Assembly: GCA_019359075.1 (NCBI GenBank)
Contig: JAHHIB010000009.1
Location: 62,001-126,000 of the forward strand
Length of the DNA: 64,000 nucleotides
Origin: Kalymmatonema hyalinum WJT4-NPBG1
Lineage (GTDB): Bacteria; Cyanobacteriota; Cyanobacteriia; Cyanobacteriales; Nostocaceae
Direction: 5' to 3'
In this document: piece by piece, positions 7,906-17,332 of the stretch
Numbering within the stretch: position 1 is the first letter of the stretch
How the letters are laid out: each line of letters opens with the position of its first letter
Notes under the pieces: generated by a model
What the model was told of the DNA's origin: nothing
Database searches by the model: none
The model's input: only the letters and a program-made list of their open reading frames with translations
Position numbers and translations under genes: made by a program

Positions 7906-10842
7906 TTAGCGTTCATATTCCTTTGCGTGATGTTCACACAGCCACAGGTAATGCCCTTCTGGAGTCAAAACCTTCCTTAAACCTCCCCAATACTGCTTTT
8001 CGTCTTTTTCAACTAAAAGTTGATGCAAGGTACGAAGAGAAGCCCCTCGGATGCGTTCTAGGTTAGAATCACCAGATGCATCAGTAGTAGCTAGTTTCCA
8101 ATCATCATGCCCTTTACTTTCCTTCAACTGATTTGCCAGTTCTTTCATAAATTCTGTATGATTTTTGAATTTCTCTTGATAGTCTGGTAGATTTACTATA
8201 CCCAACCAAGGACCAGCCAAAGGAGCGGCAAACTTTAAGACACTGACTAAGTTATTAATATAAGGTGCCATTGTCTTTAACCACTGTGGAGGGTCATCAA
8301 TTTCGTATAATCCTCCCTCTTGAGTGGGATGCCAACACCCCGGTGCTTCGCAGTAAAGTTGCAAATCGAATCTTTGCCCAAAAATGTTTTTCTGCCTATT
8401 GTTAGAATCGCGGGGAATGATGACAAAAACTTTAGGACAATAAGACTCGATTTTGTTTCTTTCACGTGTTAAATCATTGGTATATTTGAGTTGGGCTAGT
8501 TTTAAGAGTTCGCTCGATGTTGACAAAATCTTTTCTTGTCCTTTAAGTTGATGTTTTTCTAACTCATCTAAACGGGCGAGAAGTACATTTAGGCTAATAT
8601 TGCTTTGGGGGGAAGGAAAGACATTTTGCAGATTCATCATCTCAAAGCCGAACAAAAGTTCGGTGACTGATACATCTTCCATGCCTTTTTGACATTCGAT
8701 TTTAGCTCTCTTCTTTTCATAACGTTTCTGTAAATTCTCGTAGTTAAATTCAAAAATTTGTTCACAATTAGCGCGGCAAGGACAAGGTATAAAGCGTTCA
8801 ATTTTTAATCCTGGAAATCTTGCCAACGTCACTTCAATGCCATCTTTAAGTAAAGCAAAGAAATTCTGGGGGCAGGGTCCTCGGACAGTTAATTGTAGAT
8901 AGCGTTCATGGGGAAAAGCTTGTACTAAAGCTAGGTGCTTTGCTTCCGTAGGGGAATCAGCCAAAAGAGCACCTGTGCGCCAATGGATGCCAGTTGAGAA
9001 ACGATGCGAGCGTGCAAAAAACCAAGTCGGAATACCTGCAGGTATAGTATTGAGTTTGAACTTAATTGACATTTCATGGCAGTTGCCCCTTTGTTTAACT
9101 TCCTTCCATTTCTCTTGGTAATTGGGCGCATCAAAAGGCAAAAGCTCAACAATCAAACTATCCTGTTTTCCTTCAATGGGGTAGCATAGGTCAAACTTCT
9201 CCATTAGACGCAAGAAGTGTTTGTGCATTAATTGCGTAACATCTTGCCAAAGTTCCTCCATATGAGCGTGACTGAAAACCCCTGAATTATTTCTCACCCG
9301 ATCACTTTCTAAAACTTGGCTGATATACTTCGTCACCCATTGAGGCTTAAGAATAATGAAATCGTTAAGTTCTGAATCATCTTGAAAATAAAGGATATCA
9401 CCTAACTCGTGCAACCATTGGCCTAGTACCAACACATCCTTGGCAGCAACTCCTTTTTCGCCCATGATGCGTCCAAATTCGTGTGGGCTTATGTATTTTT
9501 CTAGATGAGAGCGGATAGCTTTGGCAGCATTGAGCCATTTTGTTGGCCATTTTTCACCCATTAAAGGCAATTGGGCAGCATTTTTAGCAATCAATTGCCG
9601 CAGGGTATCGATGCCTTGACCATCCTTGCTGCTAATTTCGCATTTTCCCTTAATTTGGGGATACTTGATCTGTAAGTCTGTGAAAGGAAGGTCAGCACAG
9701 CGTTCGTCTATGTGAGTAGCGGTAAGTAAAATAGGAGATTCAGGGGCAAGTGCCTGGATAGTATCTAACCAGTAGTACAGTTTCCCCTGCTCGAAGCCCT
9801 GTCGAGCATTCCAAACTACTAGGAACAGGGAGCGGTTTGTGAGAAAAAACTGATGGGTAGCGTGATAAATTTCTTGTCCGCCAAAATCCCAAGTGTTTAG
9901 TTGCATCATGACATCTGGTTCGGTAGGATGAACTAGATTCAGGAATTTGATGTCAATACCGTGGGTAGTTAATTCTTCAGAGTTGAAGGCTTCACCCCGA
10001 AGTGCCCTTAACATAGATGTCTTTCCAACACCTCCTTCACCAACCACTAGCAATTTGGAAATCCACTGCCGTTGACTATCTCGCAACATCTCCTGTAGGT
10101 ACCCTAGAATAGCTTTTGTTCCTTGTGCGACAATCTCAGGGGGTGGAGAGGTTAGTTGATTGCTATCAAGATATATTAATGTCAAATTGATTAGGTTGCC
10201 GATTTCTATCGGCAGTGACATCAACTGATTGTGGCTAAGGGATAGCGATGTTAGATTAGTAAGGTTACCGATTTCTATCGGCAGTGCTGTCAGTTGATTA
10301 TAGCCGAGGTATAGCAATGTCAAATTGATGAGGTTACTGATTTCTATCGGCAGTGCTGTCAGTTGATTGTTGCTAAGGTATAACAATGTCAGATTGGTGA
10401 GGTTGCCGATTTCTGCTGGCAGTGACGTCAACTGATTGCGCCAAAGGTTTAGCGATGTCAGATTGGTGAGGTTGCCGATTTCTACTGGCAGTGACGTCAA
10501 CTGATTGTTGCTAACGGATAGCGATGTTAGATTAGTGAGATTGCCGATTTCTACTGGCAGTGACGTCAATTGATTGTTGCTTAAGTCTAAGGATGTGAGA
10601 TTGGTAAGGTTGCCAATTTCTGCTGGTAGTGACGTCAATTGATTGTTGCTTAAGTCTAAGGATGTGAGATTGGTAAGGTTGCCAATTTCTGCTGGTAGTG
10701 ACACCAGTTGGCTCCTAAACCCGAAGAAGTAGCTGATTTGCCCGAGGAAAGACAAATTCTTTCCTCCTTCAGAAAGATTAAGGAATGTTACTTGCTTCTT
10801 CAAAGCAAGTTCAATGATTTGGAGCACTTGTTTTTTGTCCAT
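7906..10842 (-). CDS. Roco protein: LRR - Roc GTPase - COR
   Basis: 978 aa from the ATG at 10842 (a TTG at 10854 is possible). Eight 23-residue leucine-rich repeats with consensus NQLTSLPAEIGNLTNLTSL fill residues ~45-230; the Roc GTPase follows with P-loop GEGGVGKTS (~270), switch II DFGGQEI and THID, then the COR region with FIILKPQWV. A C-terminal extension of ~250 residues contains KVFVIIPRD and ends in GGLRKVLTPEGHYLWLCEHH, as in other cyanobacterial Roco proteins. Bacterial Roco proteins are GTP-regulated dimers; their physiological roles are mostly unknown. The LRR DNA is a nearly exact 69-bp tandem array. The gene is monocistronic, between two diverged direct repeats and next to a MITE. 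Confidence 0.93.
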   Translation of the reverse strand: MDKKQVLQIIELALKKQVTFLNLSEGGKNLSFLGQISYFFGFRSQLVSLPAEIGNLTNLTSLDLSNNQLTSLPAEIGNLTNLTSLDLSNNQLTSLPVEIGNLTNLTSLSVSNNQLTSLPVEIGNLTNLTSLNLWRNQLTSLPAEIGNLTNLTLLYLSNNQLTALPIEISNLINLTLLYLGYNQLTALPIEIGNLTNLTSLSLSHNQLMSLPIEIGNLINLTLIYLDSNQLTSPPPEIVAQGTKAILGYLQEMLRDSQRQWISKLLVVGEGGVGKTSMLRALRGEAFNSEELTTHGIDIKFLNLVHPTEPDVMMQLNTWDFGGQEIYHATHQFFLTNRSLFLVVWNARQGFEQGKLYYWLDTIQALAPESPILLTATHIDERCADLPFTDLQIKYPQIKGKCEISSKDGQGIDTLRQLIAKNAAQLPLMGEKWPTKWLNAAKAIRSHLEKYISPHEFGRIMGEKGVAAKDVLVLGQWLHELGDILYFQDDSELNDFIILKPQWVTKYISQVLESDRVRNNSGVFSHAHMEELWQDVTQLMHKHFLRLMEKFDLCYPIEGKQDSLIVELLPFDAPNYQEKWKEVKQRGNCHEMSIKFKLNTIPAGIPTWFFARSHRFSTGIHWRTGALLADSPTEAKHLALVQAFPHERYLQLTVRGPCPQNFFALLKDGIEVTLARFPGLKIERFIPCPCRANCEQIFEFNYENLQKRYEKKRAKIECQKGMEDVSVTELLFGFEMMNLQNVFPSPQSNISLNVLLARLDELEKHQLKGQEKILSTSSELLKLAQLKYTNDLTRERNKIESYCPKVFVIIPRDSNNRQKNIFGQRFDLQLYCEAPGCWHPTQEGGLYEIDDPPQWLKTMAPYINNLVSVLKFAAPLAGPWLGIVNLPDYQEKFKNHTEFMKELANQLKESKGHDDWKLATTDASGDSNLERIRGASLRTLHQLLVEKDEKQYWGGLRKVLTPEGHYLWLCEHHAKEYER

Positions 10843-11568
10843 CCTATCTGACAAACCAATCTTTACTGTACTCTCTTGAATAGTTTTACTGTGAGTTGCT
10901 TCGCTATCAAAGTCATATACTCTTTAATAGTAGTAAAAATGGCAACAAAAACACAAGAAATCATCCAAAATGTAGCAACAGCGCCAAGCATTATCATCAT
11001 GATGATTTCCTAGTAATGATAGCTTCTATTTTTAACAATTCTTTTTAATGAAATACCAACTTTTAATCGAATGTTGGTAAAACTATAAAAATCTGGCATA
11101 CTGGCGCTAATGCTAACCTTTGTTGCGCCGAGTTTCGTCATATATCTGCACTGGATACCTTATTCGATCCCCAATCATCGAAAGTTGGTAAAACGGAAAA
11201 AAAGTGAGCCTGCTGTCTCCGGGCGCAAGTCGCCGAATCAGCGCCGATTTGAGGATGTGCGATCGCGCGGAGCGCAGAAGGGAGGCGATCGCGCGAATAT
11301 CTCCTCCCCTATGTGGTTAAAACAGAGAAGTAAAAAGCTGAAATCCATATAGGATAAGCTTTAAGAGCCTGTATTTCCGTTGTATGCAAAATTCTCGGCT
11401 GAATACCCTTGAGACACATGAGAAACAGAAGCTAGGAGCATTTCCCCTAGCTTTCAACCACACTCAGCTTTTTGATGACAACTATTTTTTACGACGACAC
11501 TAATCTGTCACCAATGACAAATAATCTGGTACATCTTAGGAGATAGGGAACTCATAACTCTTATGAAA
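10843..11568. other. Gene-free region with repeat copy B
   Basis: About 725 bases without a convincing gene. It holds the second copy of the Roco-flanking repeat (11049-11117) and a shorter third piece (GTTGGTAAAACGGAAAAA region, 11166-11200), a HIP1-rich palindromic element with two GCGATCGCGCG units (11260-11300), and an 8-bp hairpin AAGCTAGG/CCTAGCTT (11429-11453) that could end the minus-strand symporter transcript although it lacks a T-run. A 24-codon ORF at 10939 was not accepted. Confidence 0.45.
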
Positions 11569-12807
11569 TTATTCTTTTGATGCTGTCTGTAATTGCCTCT
11601 TAGGCTTATTATCTGGAGCATTGGGGATTAATCTTTCTAATCCACGAGCAATTATTGGCAGGAATAAGATAACTGCTGTCACACCAATCAAATTAAAGAT
11701 AATTTGAGCATTAGCAATCTGGCGACCGACATTGTCACCAGAGATTCCTAGGACAAGTTGCGCCAAGAGTGGGGCAAAGATGATTCCCAGAATGGCAGTA
11801 ATTAAGTTAAACACAAAATGAAACACACCTGTCCGCAAAGCTGGACGACCACGCCCAATTGTAGCAACTAGAGTATCAGCGCAGGTGCCAACTTCTGCAC
11901 CCAGCATGATAGCTATACCAGCAGGAAGTGAAACCAAGCCAGAACCCGCCAAGGTAATTACAATGGCGACTGTTGCAGAGGAAGATTGAATGACAACTGT
12001 AAAAATTGCTCCAACAATGGCACCTAAAAGTGGATTGTTACCCAGGGTTCGCATCAAATCAATAAAGGGCTGGTAGTTTCTAAACGGCTTCATTGCTTCA
12101 TCAATGGCTTCCAAACCATAGAACATTAAGCCGAATCCCAGCAGAATCAGACCGATATTTTTCTGAGTGCCTGTTTTGCCCAAAAATAGTACCAACAGCC
12201 CTACGAACATCAAAATAGGAACGTATTGTTCTATATCAAGAGAGATGATTTGAGCGCCTACTGCTGTCCCAATGTTGGAACCTAAAACCACGCCCAAGGA
12301 CTGGACAAATGTCAAAACGCCTGCACTCACCATTGCAATCACCAAAATGATAGTGACTGATGATGATTCCAGAAGAGTAGTGGCAACAATTCCAGTCCCT
12401 ACGCCTGCAAAGCGGTTGGTGGTGAACTTGCTGAGAAGACTTTTCATCCGGTCGGTTCCAATGTCTTCTAGTCCTTCAGCCAGTCGGGTTACGCCATAGA
12501 TAAACAAGACTAGACCGGCTATTGCACCCATAGCCATTTGGAAAAAGTTTATGACTTCCTTTTTCTCTTTTGATGCTTGTTCCGAACCGCTGGGTGCAGG
12601 GGGAGCTTGAGCAATTTCAAGTTTGATGTCCCCTTGTGTACGTTCAGCCTGAACCGTTTGGGCATTGACGCTAAACTCTACAGATGATGAACCCAAAAAT
12701 GGAAGTTCAGAGTTCAATATAGAGGGATAAAAAATCAAAGTTATGACGAAAAAGGCGATACTCAACAATTTAAGTATCTTTTGACTGAATATTTTTGTAA
12801 TGAACAC
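11569..12807 (-). CDS. Na+/phosphate symporter family protein (NptA-like)
   Basis: 412-aa inner-membrane transporter of the Na/Pi-cotransporter family (PF02690). Two inverted-repeat halves carry the family signature: LLESSSVTIILVIAM (~145) and VIQSSSATVAIVITL (~275). The first has ESSS rather than the usual QSSS. About nine hydrophobic segments are visible. The first 90 residues look like a signal peptide (LLSIAFFVITLIFYPSI) followed by a polar linker ending in KKE before the first transport helix, an N-terminal extension absent from shorter homologues. No PhoU-like tail is present. It probably moves phosphate or a similar oxyanion with Na+. It is monocistronic. Confidence 0.9.
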   Translation of the reverse strand: MFITKIFSQKILKLLSIAFFVITLIFYPSILNSELPFLGSSSVEFSVNAQTVQAERTQGDIKLEIAQAPPAPSGSEQASKEKKEVINFFQMAMGAIAGLVLFIYGVTRLAEGLEDIGTDRMKSLLSKFTTNRFAGVGTGIVATTLLESSSVTIILVIAMVSAGVLTFVQSLGVVLGSNIGTAVGAQIISLDIEQYVPILMFVGLLVLFLGKTGTQKNIGLILLGFGLMFYGLEAIDEAMKPFRNYQPFIDLMRTLGNNPLLGAIVGAIFTVVIQSSSATVAIVITLAGSGLVSLPAGIAIMLGAEVGTCADTLVATIGRGRPALRTGVFHFVFNLITAILGIIFAPLLAQLVLGISGDNVGRQIANAQIIFNLIGVTAVILFLPIIARGLERLIPNAPDNKPKRQLQTASKE

Positions 12808-13559
12808 AATAACTCCTCAGAATAAACGTATTTTGCTATCATTCAAACTTGTGAGATACACGTTGCTGCAAACAAATTTTGCATAACCACACACACATAT
12901 ATATCTGCTTTAAGTAGGAAAACGCTATCAATCTGATTGTTAATATTTTTTTTGTTAAGAACAGGTAAACTAATTACTCTGTTTAGTTAAAAGATGACTA
13001 ATTTAAAGTTAAATCTTATTTCAGAAAAATTAAAAAACAAGAATGGTAGGCTTTAAGCCTACCATTCTTGTAACTGAGGCATTAAATTTTAACTCTTACT
13101 TTCAAGAAACACATTTTCAAACCCTTATAGAGCAAAGTTTTTGAGACATTGTGTTTCTGAGCCTGCGCATACGCACGATCGCTGCGCCCGTAAGAGGCTC
13201 AGATTTTGCACCAAGAAAAATTGATGGTATTTGGTCACCCAGTACTCAACCAAAAATCCTTTATGAGCGCGATAAAAGCCAATATAAATCATGTAGCTTA
13301 TGAGCGCATATTTTTCGCTTCTACGGATATATACGGTTAGGTGCAAGATATAAGCTTACAGATTTATGAGCCTATCAGATGAGGCAAGTGCATCAGTTCA
13401 TTTCACTTCTACCTATTTAATAAGCAGAAGGAAGGCTTTGAAGCGACATACAGATTTAGCCTACCCAGGTAAGACAATGATTTGTTGATCTGAAAGCTTC
13501 TGGCAGGCTGCTTTTTAGCTACCTCCTTCCTTTGCGATCATAAATTAGGAGGATAAACC
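12808..13559. other. Gene-free region with a perfect hairpin
   Basis: 750 bases. 13038-13070 is a perfect inverted repeat with 16-base arms (CAAGAATGGTAGGCTT and complement) around one base; it has no T-run and its core GGTAGGC/GCCTACC resembles the left-end hairpin of the second TnpB element. 13165-13200 carries a GC-rich repeat with ACGATCGCTGCGCC. 12880-13000 is very AT-rich, probably the promoter region of the symporter. The minus-strand ORF at 13125-13346 lacks coding character. GGAGG at 13549-13553 serves the next gene. Confidence 0.5.
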
Positions 13560-15023
13560 ATGACTAGGCACGGTGAATTATATCTGAGAGACCAAATTCC
13601 ACCCCGCTCCATTTATTTTGAGCAAGGAAGATTCGGTCGGCTCTTCCCATCGTTACCTCCCTTTGCTAGTGATACCCCTTCAGTGCGAGATAGGTTGTCC
13701 AAGCTTGGAGCATCAGGTGGACTGATGGATGCAAAAGATGCGGGAAATCCCAACAACCCAAATAACCCAGTGAACCCGAAAATAACTGCAGGGTTTACCT
13801 TCTTAGGTCAGTTTCTTGACCACGATATGACGTTTGACACAACGTCGAGCCTTGAGCGCCAGAATGACCCTGAGTCGATCCAAAATTTCCGCACTCCACT
13901 GCTGGAATTGGATAATGTTTATGGCTCTGGTCCTGCGGCTAGTCCACACTTATATGACAGAACAACAAGAGGAAAATTTCTCATAGAGAAGCTAGACCCA
14001 CAAGATCCATCGTCGAAGGACGACCTCCCCAGGAATAGCCAAAATCTTGCGCTGATCGCCGACCCTCGAAATGACGAAAATGTAATCGTCTCTCAACTGC
14101 AACTGGCATTTCTTAAATTCCACAATAAAGTTTTGGATTTAGTTCTAGAAAATGGTACAGACCCAAGCGAAGCTTTTCTGGAGGCTCAACGGTTAGTTCG
14201 CTGGCATTACCAGTGGATTATTTTGCATGAGTTCTTGCCCACAACTGTGGGAGAAACTGTTGTACAAGACATTCTCTTCGGAAAGCGTCGCCAGTTCTAC
14301 AGCTGGCGCAGAGAGCCATTTATCCCGGTCGAATTCTCAGTAGCTGCTTATCGTTTTGGTCATAGTCAAGTTAGACCAGGCTATCGTGTGAACAAATCAG
14401 GGTTTGGAGCAGGTCTTTTTACTCCTCCTGAGAACGAAGTAGATCCAAACGACCCAAATGACCTTCGTGGTGGTGTACGTGCGAAACGCCGATTTGTTGA
14501 CTGGGATCTTTTCTTTGATTTTGGAGATCCAAATCAAAGACCCCAAGAAGGCAAAAAGATTGATAGCAAGCTTTCAACTCCATTACTTAACCTGCCTTTT
14601 GGACCAGGTTTACCAGGAGTGGGACAGCAAACACGATCGCTCGCCCAAAGAAACCTGCTGCGTCACCTCACTTTCAGTTTACCGTCAGGACAGGCTGTGG
14701 CTCGAGCGATGAAATCAGTGACAGGTGCTGAAATACTCAGTCCGTCGGAGGATTTATCTGATCTAAAGGATTTGGGATTTGAGAAAGAAACACCCCTGTG
14801 GTTCTACCTTTTGAAAGAGTCAGAGGTATTAGCCAACGGCGAAACACTTGGTCCGACGGGTGGACGCATTGTTGCTGAGGTCTTCATTGGTTTATTGGAA
14901 GGTGACTACAAGTCTTTCCTTGCACAAGACCCAACATGGAAGCCAACTCTTGGGAAGGACGGAACATTTACAATTGTTGACCTACTTAAGTTAGCGGGAG
15001 TTGCGCCTCAAGGGACTGTCTAG
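13560..15023 (+). CDS. Animal-type haem peroxidase family protein
   Basis: 487 aa of the peroxidase-cyclooxygenase superfamily (PF03098). The distal site FLGQFLDHDMTFD has the catalytic histidine (H88) with aspartates at 87 and 89, one of which esterifies haem in this superfamily; the proximal histidine is in AAYRFGHSQVRP (H268), with the downstream R. A strong AGGAGG precedes the ATG. There is no signal peptide and no extra domain, unlike large multi-domain cyanobacterial homologues, so this is a compact, probably cytosolic form. It would oxidise halides or organic substrates with H2O2. A perfect 9-bp terminator stem follows at 15058. Confidence 0.92.
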   Translation: MTRHGELYLRDQIPPRSIYFEQGRFGRLFPSLPPFASDTPSVRDRLSKLGASGGLMDAKDAGNPNNPNNPVNPKITAGFTFLGQFLDHDMTFDTTSSLERQNDPESIQNFRTPLLELDNVYGSGPAASPHLYDRTTRGKFLIEKLDPQDPSSKDDLPRNSQNLALIADPRNDENVIVSQLQLAFLKFHNKVLDLVLENGTDPSEAFLEAQRLVRWHYQWIILHEFLPTTVGETVVQDILFGKRRQFYSWRREPFIPVEFSVAAYRFGHSQVRPGYRVNKSGFGAGLFTPPENEVDPNDPNDLRGGVRAKRRFVDWDLFFDFGDPNQRPQEGKKIDSKLSTPLLNLPFGPGLPGVGQQTRSLAQRNLLRHLTFSLPSGQAVARAMKSVTGAEILSPSEDLSDLKDLGFEKETPLWFYLLKESEVLANGETLGPTGGRIVAEVFIGLLEGDYKSFLAQDPTWKPTLGKDGTFTIVDLLKLAGVAPQGTV

Positions 15024-15057
15024 CCCACAAGTAAACAACTGACAGTAACATAGTCTA

Positions 15058-15092
15058 GCAGGCAAGTGCACAAGCCTTGCCTGCAAAATTTT
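15058..15092 (+). terminator. Intrinsic terminator after haem peroxidase
   Basis: GCAGGCAAG (15058-15066) pairs perfectly with CTTGCCTGC (15076-15084), followed by AAAATTTT. Confidence 0.7.
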
Positions 15093-15218
15093 GCTAAGTG
15101 CGGTTTTCCCATCTCTAGTTGCGAAAAATCCGCAATAGAGAAAGATATCGCTACATTGGATGATATATAAAGAAAAACCACTTTTAGGTGCTTATTAACC
15201 CGCTACTCACACAAAACT

Positions 15219-17324
15219 ATGAGTACAAATGCCATTATTTCAGAGAGTCCCTTACTAAAAGGCTCTGGCTTACCTCCCTTTGGGGAGATTAAACCAGAGG
15301 ATGTCGTGCCAGCATTCAACCAACTCCTGGCAGAACTAGACAAGGAACTTGGTACTATAGAAGCTCATGTAGAAACTACTTGGAGCGGTTTAGTAGAACC
15401 TCTAGAAAAGCTGACCCAACGCTTAAATTGGAGTTGGGGCGTAGTCAGCCATCTGATGGGTGTGAAAAATAGCCCGGAACTTCGCGAAGCCTACGAAAAC
15501 GTACAGCCGCTGGTCGTACAATTCTCTAATAAGCTTAGCCAAAGCCAACCAATTTACAATGCTTTTAAGGCAGTCCGTGCAAGTGATACTTGGGCAACAT
15601 TAGACTCGGCTCAACAACGCATCGTAGAATCTGCTATCCGAGATGCAGAACTTTCTGGTGTTGGCTTGCAGGGTGAAGCACGGGAACGCTTTAACGCCAT
15701 TCAGATGGAGTTGGCAGAACTGTCTACCAAGTTTTCCAACCACGTGCTAGATGCGACTAAAGCCTTTAGCATGACTCTGACAACCAAAGAAGAAATCGAC
15801 GGTTTACCCCCCAGCTTGCTCAGTTTAGCAGCACAAGCGGCACGGGCGGCGGGAGAAGAAAACGCCACACCAGAAAATGGTCCTTGGCGCATCACGTTGG
15901 ACTTTCCCAGTTACGCTCCTTTCATGCAGCATAGCACCCGACGTGACTTGCGAGAAAAATTATACAAAGCCTTTCTCACCCGTGCTTCATCGGGCGAGTT
16001 GGATAACAACCCCTTAATTGAACGCATTTTAGAGTTGCGTCAAGAACTAGCTCAATTACTCGGCTTTAAAACATATGCTGAATTGAGCCTAGCTAGTAAA
16101 ATGGCTAAGAGTGTGGAGGCAGTAGAGTCCCTGTTGGAGGAACTGCGCTCTAGCAGTTATGATGCTGCTGTCAAGGAATTGGAAGAACTCAAAGCTTTTG
16201 CTGCATCGAAAGGAGCACCAGAAGCAAACGATTTGCAGCACTGGGATATCACTTTTTGGGCAGAACGTCAACGAGAAGAAAAATTTGCTTTCACTGCTGA
16301 AGAATTACGCCCTTATTTTCCACTTCCTCAAGTGTTGGATGGTTTGTTTGGACTAGTGCAGCGGCTGTTTGGCGTAAATATCACTCCTGCTGATAGTCAA
16401 GCCCCAGTTTGGCATGAGGATGTACGTTACTTCCAAATTGCGGACGAAACGGGAAACCCAATTGCCTACTTCTACCTAGATCCCTACAGCCGTCCAGCGG
16501 AAAAGCGGGGCGGTGCTTGGATGGATACCTGCATCAGCCGTGGCAAAGTCACAGAAAATGGGGTAACGACTACCCGCTTACCTGTGGCGTATTTGGTGTG
16601 CAACCAAACTCCCCCAATAGATGGTAAGCCTAGCCTCATGACTTTCTCTGAAGTAGAAACTTTGTTCCACGAGTTTGGTCATGGCTTGCATCATATGCTG
16701 ACCAAGGTAGACTACAGCAGTGCAGCAGGTATCAACAATGTTGAGTGGGATGCTGTGGAATTGCCCAGCCAGTTTATGGAAAACTGGTGCTACGACAAAC
16801 CAACTTTGTTTGGTATGGCGAAGCATTACGAAACTGGCGAACCTTTGCCAGAACATTACTACCAAAAGCTACTGGCAGCAAAGAATTACATGAGTGGTAG
16901 TGGGATGCTGCGGCAAATTCACTTTAGCATTGTTGACATAGAACTGCACCACCGCTATCGTCCTGGTAGTGGGGAAACTCCAAAGGATGTGCGATCGCGC
17001 ATTGCCAAGACCACAACTGTTTTACCACCACTCCCAGAAGATTCGTTTTTATGTGCCTTTGGACACATATTTTCTGGTGGATATTCGGCTGGTTACTACA
17101 GTTATAAATGGGCTGAGGTATTGAGTGCAGATGCGTTTGCAGCTTTTGAAGAGGCTGGCTTAGACAACGAGCAGGCTATAAAAGCTACAGGTAAGCGTTA
17201 TCGCGATACCGTGCTAGCTCTTGGTGGTAGCAAGCATCCAATGGAAGTATTTAAGTCATTCCGGGGTCGTGAACCCAGCACTGAACCCTTGCTCAGGCAT
17301 AATGGTTTAGCTGTTGCAGCCTAA
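15219..17324 (+). CDS. prlC: Oligopeptidase A (M3 zinc metallopeptidase)
   Basis: 701-aa cytosolic M3A thimet-type peptidase that cuts short peptides, including released signal peptides. The zinc site HEFGH is in LFHEFGHGLHHML (~residue 484), and the third ligand glutamate in EWDAVELPSQFMENW. The length is typical of E. coli PrlC-like enzymes. The C-terminal YYSYKWAEVLSADAF segment, which contributes the substrate-binding tyrosines, is intact. The next gene starts only 8 bases downstream, so read-through is possible. Confidence 0.95.
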   Translation: MSTNAIISESPLLKGSGLPPFGEIKPEDVVPAFNQLLAELDKELGTIEAHVETTWSGLVEPLEKLTQRLNWSWGVVSHLMGVKNSPELREAYENVQPLVVQFSNKLSQSQPIYNAFKAVRASDTWATLDSAQQRIVESAIRDAELSGVGLQGEARERFNAIQMELAELSTKFSNHVLDATKAFSMTLTTKEEIDGLPPSLLSLAAQAARAAGEENATPENGPWRITLDFPSYAPFMQHSTRRDLREKLYKAFLTRASSGELDNNPLIERILELRQELAQLLGFKTYAELSLASKMAKSVEAVESLLEELRSSSYDAAVKELEELKAFAASKGAPEANDLQHWDITFWAERQREEKFAFTAEELRPYFPLPQVLDGLFGLVQRLFGVNITPADSQAPVWHEDVRYFQIADETGNPIAYFYLDPYSRPAEKRGGAWMDTCISRGKVTENGVTTTRLPVAYLVCNQTPPIDGKPSLMTFSEVETLFHEFGHGLHHMLTKVDYSSAAGINNVEWDAVELPSQFMENWCYDKPTLFGMAKHYETGEPLPEHYYQKLLAAKNYMSGSGMLRQIHFSIVDIELHHRYRPGSGETPKDVRSRIAKTTTVLPPLPEDSFLCAFGHIFSGGYSAGYYSYKWAEVLSADAFAAFEEAGLDNEQAIKATGKRYRDTVLALGGSKHPMEVFKSFRGREPSTEPLLRHNGLAVAA

Positions 17325-17332
17325 GTGAGGAG

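Noticed and set aside
10157-10712. Regular 69-bp units that could be taken for a CRISPR array
   Set aside because: They are contiguous without spacers and encode LRR units of the Roco protein in frame.
10939-11013. 24-codon ORF ending IIIMMIS
   Set aside because: Too short to judge and no clear ribosome site; kept out for lack of support.
11110-11352. 80-codon ORF (+)
   Set aside because: It runs through the Roco-flanking repeat and HIP1 palindromes and has no ribosome site or protein-like pattern.
13125-13346. 73-codon ORF (-)
   Set aside because: It crosses a GC-rich repeat and has no ribosome site or recognisable composition.
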